5,111 bases of DNA from Hyphomicrobiales bacterium. Its GTDB lineage: Bacteria > Pseudomonadota > Alphaproteobacteria > Rhizobiales > Afifellaceae. The notes under the pieces were generated by a model. That model saw only the letters and a program-made list of their open reading frames with translations. It was not told the DNA's origin and did not search any database. The stretch lies in NCBI GenBank assembly GCA_013812985.1, contig JACCSN010000152.1, forward strand, positions 1-5,111, read 5' to 3'. The translations under genes and the position numbers were made by a program. Each line of letters opens with the position of its first letter. Positions within the stretch are counted from its first letter, which is position 1. This document shows, piece by piece, positions 1 through 5,111 of the stretch.

Positions 1-86
1 CGACCACGCTCAGCCGGGCGAGACACCCCAAGCCTGATCCCAAAAAGCCGAAAGCATCCAAGCGTCGTCTTCAAACGGCTGCCTGA
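1..86 (+). CDS. Possible C-terminal end of a protein cut by the left edge
   Basis: The frame starting at base 3 is open from the window edge to a TGA at 84-86 and gives 27 residues. It ends in a strongly basic tail rich in Lys, Arg and Pro (…PKPDPKKPKASKRRLQTAA). Basic tails occur in DNA-binding proteins and transposases, and the stop overlaps the first of two direct repeats that resemble an insertion-sequence end. A transposase or IstB-type helper gene is therefore possible. I do not recognise the family from these few residues. A second frame is also open across the stretch, so the reading could be chance in GC-rich DNA. Confidence 0.2.
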   Translation, partial: TTLSRARHPKPDPKKPKASKRRLQTAA

Positions 87-134
87 TGTATTATTGCTCC
101 GGCCCGCCGATGCATTTTTGCTCCGGCGTTGACA
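85..134. mobile_element. Possible IS end with two interspaced 19-bp direct repeats (IS21-like)
   Basis: GATGTATTATTGCTCCGGC (85-103) and GATGCATTTTTGCTCCGGC (109-127) agree at 17 of 19 positions and lie 24 bases apart. The second copy runs into GTTGACA, ending at 134. Read on the minus strand, the stretch therefore begins TGTCAACGCCGGAGC. Ends starting with TG and carrying several short internal repeats are known for IS21-family elements, where the repeats bind the transposase. The assignment to IS21 is inference. The body of the element would lie to the left, outside the window, and the opposite end and target duplication cannot be seen. Confidence 0.4.
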
Positions 135-633
135 AAAACTCGGCGATGGCGAATTCCGTGTCACCTCATCGGTAGCGGCTGGCGCGCTCTCCGCAAACAG
201 GGCCGCCATCGCGGCAGCCAAATGGGTCGATCTGCCCGTCCATCTGGAAGGCGGGCGCTCGGTCCTGATCGCATTCGAACTGCCGGACTCGGCGAGGATT
301 GGCCTGCTTGGGATGCTGAGCCCCTTGGAAGGCTTGTAGAACACGGGCTGTCGGCCCCAGACGACTCCAGCCGTTGCCGTTATGTCCAGCACCGGCGACG
401 CAAGCTAGGCCGCTTTGGACGCTTCTTTGACCTTGAATCCTTCTGAAGCCACAACGATCGGAATGCCCTGCCTGATAGCCTCTGCCGTTACCCGCTCGCC
501 GATCTCGGATCGATTCACGTGAAGGGGGGGTGGAATCGGCAATCCGGTCGGCCAATCGGTCAGCCCATAGAAGGCTGGTTCGGCCCTTCGCCTGACGAAC
601 TGACCGGCCCCCACCAAGTGGTCCGATTGGAAC
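135..633. other. Gene-poor stretch, no recognised gene; possibly decayed sequence
   Basis: I see no credible gene in these roughly 500 bases. Open frames exist on both strands: a plus frame at 133-339 without a start codon, a plus frame at 129-446, and minus frames at 166-747 and 405-647. None shows a recognisable domain. They overlap one another, and the longer minus frame runs straight through the MITE-like element at 638-736. Small imperfect hairpins are present, for example CAGCC (561-565) with GGCTG (573-577), and CCAATCGG (552-559) with CCGATTGG (623-630). The stretch is best read as a non-coding or degraded region next to a possible insertion-sequence end. Confidence 0.5.
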
Positions 634-637
634 GTTA

Positions 638-736
638 GGGCCCGCACGGAAACAATCGAATCGAATGGTTCGGCCAGGACGCGGCGATTGGCCGAATGCC
701 GGCGCGGAACTGAAGTAATTGTTTCCGTACGGACCC
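638..736. mobile_element. MITE-like 99-bp element with 19-bp terminal inverted repeats
   Basis: The left end GGGCCCGCACGGAAACAAT (638-656) and the right end ATTGTTTCCGTACGGACCC (718-736) are inverted repeats matching at 17 of 19 positions; both differences are C/T changes. The element is flanked by a direct TTA (635-637 and 737-739), which may be the target-site duplication. The flanking match extends to TTAG if one base is shared with the left end. Inside, TTCGGCCA (669-676) pairs perfectly with TGGCCGAA (689-696), so a single strand can fold into a long nested hairpin. There is no room for a transposase. A 3-base TNA duplication and GGG ends fit some IS5-family groups (IS1031/IS427 type), so a parent IS5-like element could mobilise it in trans. 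That parentage is inference. Confidence 0.55.
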
Positions 737-740
737 TTAG

Positions 741-849
741 CCCTCATCCTGAGGTGCTCCGCGAAGCGGAGCCTCGAAGGACGAGGGCGTTTCCAGCGCG
801 CTCTGGAATATCCTTCGAGACGCCGCTTCGCGGCTCCTCAGGATGAGGG
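741..849. repeat. Inverted pair of a dispersed palindromic unit (REP/RPE-like)
   Basis: The left arm (741-781) and the reverse complement of the right arm (811-849) are copies of one unit. They share a 14-base start CCCTCATCCTGAGG, a centre CGCGAAGCGG and an end CTCGAAGGA. The right copy is two bases shorter and differs at a few other positions. Each arm has its own hairpin; in the left arm GCTCCGC (756-762) pairs with GCGGAGC (766-772) around GAA. The spacer also holds a small hairpin, TTCCAG (791-796) with CTGGAA (803-808). Units of this type are, from memory, widely scattered in Rhizobiales genomes. The pair starts about 30 bases past the pccB stop, so the pccB transcript would carry a very long 3' hairpin. 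No T-tract follows it, so it is not a classical Rho-independent terminator, though it could stabilise the 3' end. Confidence 0.8.
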
Positions 850-878
850 GGTGGGTTTGGGACGGCCTCCCAGTCTGT

Positions 879-2411
879 TCAAAGCGGTATATTATCGTGC
901 TTCTTCCACGGATTCGCCAATTCCTTGCGCCGCAGGAGCCGGAGGGCGCGCGCCACCCTTGAGCGGGTCGATCTCGGCAGGATCACATCGTCGATATAAC
1001 CGCGCTCGGCCGCCACGAACGGGTTCAGGAACCGCGCCTCGTAAGCGGCCGCATGGGCAGCGAGTTTTTCGGGATCGCCGGCGTCCTTGCGATAGAGGAT
1101 CTCCACCGCTCCCTTTGCCCCCATCACCGCGATCTGCGCCGTCGGCCAAGCATAGTTGATGTCGCCTCTGAGATGCTTCGACGCCATGACGTCATAGGCG
1201 CCGCCGAAGGCTTTTCGCGTGATCACCGTCACCTTCGGGACGGTCGCCTCGGCATAAGCAAAAAGCAGTTTCGCCCCGTGCTTGATGAGCCCGCCATATT
1301 CCTGCGCCGTGCCTGGAAGGAACCCCGGCACATCGACGAAGGTGACGATCGGAGTGGAAAAACAGTCGCAGAAGCGGACGAAGCGCGCCGCCTTCCTCGA
1401 GGCGTCGGAATCGAGCACGCCCGCCAGGACAAGCGGCTGGTTGGCGACGACGCCGACCGTGCGGCCCTCGATGCGGCCGAAGCCGGTCACGATGTTCCTG
1501 GCATGCAGCTCCTGGATCTCGAAGAAGGCGCCCTCGTCGAGCGTCTTCAGAATGAGTTCCTTGATGTCGTAGGGCTTGGTGGCGACATCCGGCACCAGCG
1601 TGTCCAGCGCCGGCTCCTCGCGGTCGGCCGGGTCGCTCGTCTCGATCTCCGGCACGGGCGACTGGTTAGAGAGCGGCAGGAAATCGAAAAATCGGCGCAT
1701 CTCGAGGAGCGCCTGGACATCGTTGTCGAAGGCGCCGTCGGCGATCGAGGATTTCACCGTGTGCACCGAGGCGCCGCCCAGATCTTCCGGGGTGACCGTC
1801 TCGTTGGTGACCGTCTTCACGACATCCGGCCCGGTGACGAACATGTAGCTCGTCCCGCGCACCATGAAGATGAAGTCGGTCATCGCCGGCGAGTAGACGT
1901 CGCCGCCGGCGCACGGGCCCATGATTACGGAGATCTGCGGGATGACGCCGGAGGCCAGCACATTGCGCTGGAACACCTCCGCATAGCCGCCGAGCGCCGC
2001 CACCCCTTCCTGGATGCGCGCGCCGCCGGCGTCGTAGAGGCCGATGATCGGCGCCCGGTTGCGCAGCGCCATGTCCTGCACTTTCTGGATTTTTTCCGCA
2101 TGCGCCTCGGAAAGTGACCCGCCGAACACGGTGAAATCCTTGGCGAACACAAAGAGCGGCCGGCCGTTGATCGTCCCCCAGCCGGTGACGACGCCGTCGC
2201 CCGCGATCTTCTGCTCCGCCATGCCGAATTCGGCCGCCCGGTGCTCGACGAACATGTCGAACTCCTCGAACGAGCCTTCGTCGAGGAGCACGGAAATCCG
2301 TTCGCGGGCGGTGAGCTTGCCGCGCTTGTGCTGCGCCGCGATCCGCGCCGCCCCGCCGCCCTGCCGCGCCTCCTCCCGCCGCCGTTCGAGCTCAATCAGG
2401 ACATCGCGCAT
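879..2411 (-). CDS. pccB: Propionyl-CoA carboxylase beta subunit (carboxyltransferase)
   Basis: This 510-residue protein is the cytoplasmic carboxyltransferase subunit that moves CO2 from carboxybiotin to propionyl-CoA, giving (S)-methylmalonyl-CoA, in the route feeding odd-chain fatty acid, branched amino acid or propionate carbon into succinyl-CoA. It is full length for the family. The N-terminal half carries the RERI start region (37-40), GGARIQEGV (129-137) and GPCAGG (165-170). The C-terminal half carries [13 protein letters not shown] (359-371), [11 protein letters not shown] (399-409), [17 protein letters not shown] (421-437) and the usual end [11 protein letters not shown]. The two glycine-rich motifs form the oxyanion holes in known homologues. 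The ATG at 2411 follows a weak GGGAAAG at a 4-base distance, and the frame upstream meets a TGA with no other start. The biotin carboxylase partner PccA is not in the window. Substrate preference (propionyl- rather than another short acyl-CoA) is inferred from overall similarity. Confidence 0.95.
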   Translation of the reverse strand: MRDVLIELERRREEARQGGGAARIAAQHKRGKLTARERISVLLDEGSFEEFDMFVEHRAAEFGMAEQKIAGDGVVTGWGTINGRPLFVFAKDFTVFGGSLSEAHAEKIQKVQDMALRNRAPIIGLYDAGGARIQEGVAALGGYAEVFQRNVLASGVIPQISVIMGPCAGGDVYSPAMTDFIFMVRGTSYMFVTGPDVVKTVTNETVTPEDLGGASVHTVKSSIADGAFDNDVQALLEMRRFFDFLPLSNQSPVPEIETSDPADREEPALDTLVPDVATKPYDIKELILKTLDEGAFFEIQELHARNIVTGFGRIEGRTVGVVANQPLVLAGVLDSDASRKAARFVRFCDCFSTPIVTFVDVPGFLPGTAQEYGGLIKHGAKLLFAYAEATVPKVTVITRKAFGGAYDVMASKHLRGDINYAWPTAQIAVMGAKGAVEILYRKDAGDPEKLAAHAAAYEARFLNPFVAAERGYIDDVILPRSTRSRVARALRLLRRKELANPWKKHDNIPL

Positions 2412-2577
2412 AGTGCTTTCCCATCTGCTCGGATCGCCAGGCTTTCGTCATCTGAGACCCAGGTGTCCTCAGTAGGCGAAGGACGGGATACGACGAAAGA
2501 GATTGGGGCGACCGATATAAGAGAAAGCTTTGCGGCGGCAGAATCTCAGACGCGGTTCTTGCAGGGGCGCGGCGCTT
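2412..2577 (-). other. pccB upstream region, no clear promoter
   Basis: This is the probable leader and promoter region of pccB. I see no convincing -35/-10 pair. A TTATATC (about 2514-2520, minus strand) could be a -10, but nothing like TTGAC stands at the right distance. A 19-codon minus-strand frame, ATG at 2451 to TGA at 2392-2394, overlaps the pccB start out of frame and has no good ribosome binding site. The gap to ATP12 and the intervening repeats suggest that pccB is transcribed separately, but the sequence does not prove it. Confidence 0.35.
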
Positions 2578-2627
2578 CCTTCTCCCCCTGCGGGAGAAGG
2601 TGGCTGCGGAGCAGCCGGATGAGGGGT
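2578..2627 (+). repeat. Dispersed palindromic repeat, copy A (two hairpins)
   Basis: A 9-bp stem CCTTCTCCC (2578-2586) with GGGAGAAGG (2592-2600) is followed by a second 6-bp stem GGCTGC (2602-2607) with GCAGCC (2611-2616). The unit closes with CGGATGAGGGGT. The layout is stem, GTGGC junction, stem, GAGGGGT tail. Repeats with this layout are, from memory, common between genes in Rhizobiales. It explains the short open frames in this gap, such as the one spelling SPAGGEG, which are readings of the palindrome and not genes. Confidence 0.75.
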
Positions 2628-2679
2628 GTCGCGTAGCGATCGAAGCCGCACGCTTTGGTTCGAAATGCTACATCAGGTC

Positions 2680-2783
2680 CTGAAAAGCCGCGCTCGCGAC
2701 CCTCTCCCGACCTTCGACTGATGTCGAAGGCCACCCTCTCCCGCTTAAAGCGGGAGAGGGCGAGCACCGCCGCAGCTTTTCAG
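2680..2783 (-). repeat. Composite inverted repeat containing palindromic repeat, copy B
   Basis: The outer arms CTGAAAAGC (2680-2688) and GCTTTTCAG (2775-2783) are perfect inverted repeats, and pairing continues inward with gaps. Inside, CCCTCTCCCGC (2734-2744) pairs with GCGGGAGAGGG (2750-2760) around TTAAA, and CCTTCGAC (2711-2718) pairs perfectly with GTCGAAGG (2723-2730). On the minus strand, 2760 down to 2699 reads stem, GGTGGC junction, stem, GGGAGAGGGT tail, the same plan as copy A in the opposite orientation. CCCTCTCCC also occurs at 2700-2708, so the GGGAGAGGG arm has two possible partners. The element lies about 30 bases after the ATP12 stop and would sit in its 3' untranslated RNA. 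No T-tract follows, so intrinsic termination is doubtful. Confidence 0.75.
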
Positions 2784-2813
2784 CACGCGGGTTCAACCAG
2801 CTTCCGAGCAGTG

Positions 2814-3572
2814 TCAAGCAATAGCCAGCGCCGCAGCCCGGAAATCCTCGAACCGGCGCCGCCGTCTTTCCGTGGCTTCCGCGTCAGCCCCCCATTGGCT
2901 GATTTGCCAATCTTCGTCGACATGCGCCGCGGCCCAGGCCCGCTCGATGCCGATCGCACCTGCTTGCAACCCCAGCGCGATCAGCGCCGAGCCGGTCAGC
3001 GTCGTCGCCAGGTGCAGACCGGCGAGGCGGAACGGGTCGTCATACCGTCCGAGCTCAGCCCCAACCGCTGCGATCGTGTTCCGCGGCTGGCCGACGTGCA
3101 TCACGCCCTCGGCCAGCACGAAGCGGCCGCCGAAGCGCCCCTCCGCCCAGGCCAGGATCGGGTCCCAGAACTCGCTTTGCCGCGCCACAAGCGCTTCCGG
3201 CTCGCCCGCGCGGTAGCAGAGCAGGTCCGCCCCGGCATAGGCGACGATGTCGCCCCGCACCTCCTCCATGCGCTCCGCCACCCCGTCGATCGCCGTATTG
3301 GCCAGCCGCGTCACCGGCATCGTCGCTGGCTCAATCAGCTCACTCTGAGCATTCCATTCAGCCGCAACCGCCTCCCCTATGCGCGGGTCGGCGACGGCGA
3401 GCGGATGCCGGCCCGGCGTGTTGGCGCGCTTGCCATCGAGCCGGAGCGTGTAGCCGCCATCCTCCAGCCTAGCCTCGGCCTGCCGGTAAAATCGCTTCTG
3501 GAGCGCCGGCCCAGCCAAACGGCGAGCCGATTCCATCGGATCGATCGTATTTCCGTCGCCTTGAGACGCCAT
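2814..3572 (-). CDS. ATP12 family F1-ATP synthase assembly chaperone
   Basis: ATP12 proteins bind the F1 alpha subunit and keep it from misassociating until it joins beta in the catalytic hexamer. In bacteria the family is essentially alphaproteobacterial and acts in the cytoplasm. This 252-residue product shows the family pattern in order: DPM-SARR (11-18), KRFYRQA (26-32), LDGKRANTPGRHPLAV (45-60), AAEWNAQSE-IEPATMPVTRLANTAIDG (70-97), DLLCYRA (116-122), LVARQ…WDPIL (128-140), GVMHVGQP (156-163), and the C-terminal AAHVDEDWQISQWGAD (215-230) followed by an Arg-rich helix. The ATG at 3572 has AAGG six bases upstream, and the frame above it runs into a TGA without another start. It lies 53 bases after the transporter stop, so it may be the last gene of the rluC operon. 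The N-terminus looks shorter than in some rhizobial homologues. Confidence 0.92.
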   Translation of the reverse strand: MASQGDGNTIDPMESARRLAGPALQKRFYRQAEARLEDGGYTLRLDGKRANTPGRHPLAVADPRIGEAVAAEWNAQSELIEPATMPVTRLANTAIDGVAERMEEVRGDIVAYAGADLLCYRAGEPEALVARQSEFWDPILAWAEGRFGGRFVLAEGVMHVGQPRNTIAAVGAELGRYDDPFRLAGLHLATTLTGSALIALGLQAGAIGIERAWAAAHVDEDWQISQWGADAEATERRRRRFEDFRAAALAIA

Positions 3573-3625
3573 TCCCGACCTTGCATCCCGTTGGGTTCAG
3601 ACTTGCCGTAAACTGGAAGCCGCGC

Positions 3626-4531
3626 TTAGGCCGCCGCCGCCCGCCGCTGTCCGGCCGAACTCCGGTTCACCAGATAGATCCCGGCGCCGACCAGAAGAAG
3701 TGCGGCAAGGAGATGCGGCGTCACGGGTTCGCCCAGCAGCGCCGCGCCAAAAGCGACGCCGAATAGCGGCGTCAGGAAGGTGAAGGAGGTCAACAGCGAC
3801 GCCGGATATTTCCGCATCAGCGCGAACCAGGCCACATAGGTGATCGCCGCGACCCAGACCGCCTGGTAGAGAAAGGCGGGCATGACGGCGAAAGCGAGCC
3901 TCGGCTCCAAAGTCTCGCCGAGCGCCGGCGAGAGGACGAAGCCGAGCGCGGCGGAGACGCCGAGCTGGTAGAGCAGCGTCTTCTCCGCCGGCGCGCGCGC
4001 CAGCGCCGATCCCTTGACCATGACGATCGTGGCGCCCCAGAAGATCGCGGCGGCGAGGCAGAGCGCGTCGCCGACGAGAGCCTGCGACGACGGCAGCGAC
4101 AGCCGATCGGAGAAGGCGAGCGCCATACCGAGGAACGCGCAGCCGAGACCCATGAGCTTGCGCCCGCTGAGCCGCTCGCCGAGGAAGAAGTGCCCGCCGA
4201 CCGCCACCACGAAGGGCGCGAGGTAGAGGAACAGCACGCCGCGCCCGGCGCTGGTGATTTCAAGGCCCCAGAAGAGCAGCACGAACTCCACGGCGAACAG
4301 AATGCCGACGGCGATCCCTGGCCACAGCGTGCCATCGGACGAAAAGAGCGGTATTCGCCGCAGCGCGCACCAGACGCCGACGAGGATCGCCGCGACCAGC
4401 GAGCGGCCGCCCATTTGCAGGGCCGGCGGAATGCCCCAGAGCGCCACCTTGATGGCGACCTGGTTGAGCCCCCAGGACCCGCACAGCACGACCAGAGCGA
4501 CGACGGCTCTCAGGTCGAGCGCGGCGCTCAC
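3626..4531 (-). CDS. EamA/DMT superfamily permease, ten membrane helices
   Basis: This is an inner-membrane transporter of the drug/metabolite (EamA, RhaT-like) type; its substrate cannot be told from sequence. I take the GTG at 4531 as the start, giving 301 residues. The frame extends further upstream, but that part only antisense-reads DUF1801 and is Arg-rich and non-membrane. The chosen GTG overlaps the DUF1801 stop as GTGA. The protein is two EamA repeats of five helices, about residues 7-140 and 152-289. The first has the typical SWGLNQVAIKVAL entry (19-31) and FLYLAPFVVAVGGHFFLGERLS (101-122). The second has the matching TFLTPLFGVAFGAALLGEPVT (251-271). A short Arg/Ala tail is cytoplasmic by the positive-inside rule. 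The ribosome binding site is poor, which agrees with translational coupling. Confidence 0.88.
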   Translation of the reverse strand: MSAALDLRAVVALVVLCGSWGLNQVAIKVALWGIPPALQMGGRSLVAAILVGVWCALRRIPLFSSDGTLWPGIAVGILFAVEFVLLFWGLEITSAGRGVLFLYLAPFVVAVGGHFFLGERLSGRKLMGLGCAFLGMALAFSDRLSLPSSQALVGDALCLAAAIFWGATIVMVKGSALARAPAEKTLLYQLGVSAALGFVLSPALGETLEPRLAFAVMPAFLYQAVWVAAITYVAWFALMRKYPASLLTSFTFLTPLFGVAFGAALLGEPVTPHLLAALLLVGAGIYLVNRSSAGQRRAAAA

Positions 4532-4869
4532 CCGCCGAGCCGCTGCAACGCCTGGCGGAGCAGAGGCATCAGCTCGGCCTGTTCCACATCCCGCTCCGAT
4601 TTGAGCTTGACGTGCCGCATCGATTTCCCCTCGCCTTCGATCAAGCCGCCGGGATCGTCGAGCGCGGCGCCGTTCTCGATCTGCAGATTGACGTAAGCCT
4701 GGTGGCGCATCAGCGCGAATTGGTTGCGCCCCCTGAACATGTAGCAGGGATTGCCCCACTTCACCGCCTCGCTCATGTCCGGATCAAGCGCGAGGATTAG
4801 AGACCGCGCCCTCCGGCCGACGGCTCGCGTCGGCTCGGGCCAGACGCCGATGAGCTCCTCGGCAGTCAC
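4528..4869 (-). CDS. DUF1801 domain protein (YdhG-like)
   Basis: The 113-residue product is a single small soluble DUF1801 domain (YdhG/YjbR-like fold), of unknown biochemical function. Family features are EAVKWGNPCYMFRGRNQFALM (34-54), an aromatic and basic core ending in NLQIENGAALDDPGGLIEGEGKSMRHVKL (61-89), and a final amphipathic helix after the acidic SERDVEQAEL. The start is a GTG at 4869 that shares four bases (GTGA) with the stop of the upstream pseudouridine synthase. Its own stop overlaps the transporter start in the same way, so it is the middle of a compact operon. A tie to RNA modification or transport would be guesswork; the overlaps show co-expression only. Confidence 0.88.
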   Translation of the reverse strand: MTAEELIGVWPEPTRAVGRRARSLILALDPDMSEAVKWGNPCYMFRGRNQFALMRHQAYVNLQIENGAALDDPGGLIEGEGKSMRHVKLKSERDVEQAELMPLLRQALQRLGG

Positions 4870-5111
4870 GGCTGAAGCTCCGTCGCCGCCTCATCACCGC
4901 TACGCTCATCCAGACCCAGCACTGCCCAGCTCTGCTGCATATGCGGCGGCAGCGGCGCGCTCACGTCGAGGCTGCCGCCGTCGGGATGCGGGATGACGAT
5001 GCGGCGGGCAAGAAGGTGCAGCTTGTTCTGCAAGCCGCCGGGCAGCTCCCAGTTCTCCACGTTGAAATACTTCGGGTCGCCGAGGATCGGATGCCCGATA
5101 TGGGCCGCGTG
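4866..5111 (-). CDS. RluC/RluA family 23S rRNA pseudouridine synthase, C-terminal part
   Basis: Only the last 81 residues are in the window; the gene continues past the right edge and the start, S4 domain and catalytic Asp (RLD motif) are outside. The visible part opens with HAAHIGHPILGDPKYF (1-16), the conserved segment that follows the HQIRVH motif in this family. It continues with LHLLARRIVIPHP (31-43) and DVSAPLPPHM (49-58), the usual last strand and end of the catalytic domain. A weakly conserved acidic tail of about 20 residues follows. The enzyme isomerises uridines in 23S rRNA; RluC itself modifies 955, 2504 and 2580 in E. coli numbering. Assignment to RluC over RluA or RluD cannot be settled from this fragment, so no gene symbol is given. 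The TGA stop overlaps the next gene as GTGA. Confidence 0.9.
   Translation of the reverse strand, partial: HAAHIGHPILGDPKYFNVENWELPGGLQNKLHLLARRIVIPHPDGGSLDVSAPLPPHMQQSWAVLGLDERSGDEAATELQP

Noticed and set aside
165..177. Asp171 in the [13 protein letters not shown] motif of PccB as a possible catalytic change (residue numbers)
   Set aside because: Many homologues have Ala here, but Asp is, as far as I recall, normal in rhizobial PccB, so it is not evidence of altered function.
166..747. A 193-codon minus-strand open frame downstream of pccB
   Set aside because: It begins in the inverted repeat at the MITE-like element, reads through the whole element, and shows no known domain or convincing ribosome binding site.
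1053..2117. A 354-codon open frame on the plus strand
   Set aside because: It is antisense to pccB, very rich in Arg, His and Asp, and has no recognisable domain; long antisense frames are expected in high-GC codon usage.
2469..2651. A 60-codon minus-strand frame spelling PSPAGGEG
   Set aside because: This peptide is the translation of the CTTCTCCC…GGGAGAAG palindrome, a common false gene in Rhizobiales.
2734..2760. A 27-base palindrome as a Rho-independent terminator for ATP12
   Set aside because: The stem is strong, but no run of T follows on the minus strand; it fits the dispersed repeat better.
2655..3611. A 318-codon open frame on the plus strand
   Set aside because: It is antisense to ATP12 and starts inside a palindromic repeat; composition is that of an out-of-frame reading.
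4532..4759. The upstream 76-codon extension of the transporter frame
   Set aside because: It overlaps most of DUF1801, is Arg-rich with no membrane character, and EamA proteins of about 300 residues start where the GTG at 4531 lies.

Overview
The window looks like an ordinary chromosomal stretch of a high-GC alphaproteobacterium, probably of the Hyphomicrobiales (Rhizobiales). The evidence is a gene for the F1-ATPase chaperone ATP12, which is known mainly from Alphaproteobacteria and mitochondria, a rhizobial-type propionyl-CoA carboxylase beta subunit, and palindromic intergenic repeats of the kind scattered through Rhizobiales genomes. The genus cannot be fixed from this sequence alone.

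All five recognised genes lie on the minus strand and are read from the right edge to the left. First comes the 3' end of an RluC/RluA-type 23S rRNA pseudouridine synthase (4866 to the right edge). A small DUF1801 protein (4528-4869) and a ten-helix EamA/DMT transporter (3626-4531, restarted here at a GTG) follow. Both junctions are four-base GTGA overlaps, so these three genes form a tight, probably translationally coupled operon. After 53 bases comes the ATP12 chaperone (2814-3572), probably the last gene of that transcript. A 402-base gap (2412-2813) holds two palindromic repeats in opposite orientation. It is followed by pccB (879-2411), which is likely to have its own promoter.

The left 878 bases hold no convincing gene. 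From left to right they contain a possible insertion-sequence end with two interspaced 19-base direct repeats (about 85-134), a gene-poor and probably decayed stretch (135-633), a 99-base MITE-like element with 19-base terminal inverted repeats and a TTA duplication (638-736), and, four bases further on, an inverted pair of a dispersed palindromic unit (741-849) just downstream of the pccB stop.

The genes do not form a single pathway. They combine ribosome modification, small-molecule transport, ATP synthase assembly and propionyl-CoA metabolism. I found no sign of a defence system, CRISPR array, RNA gene or undescribed multi-gene system. The items worth a second look are the small repeats and mobile elements on both sides of pccB.
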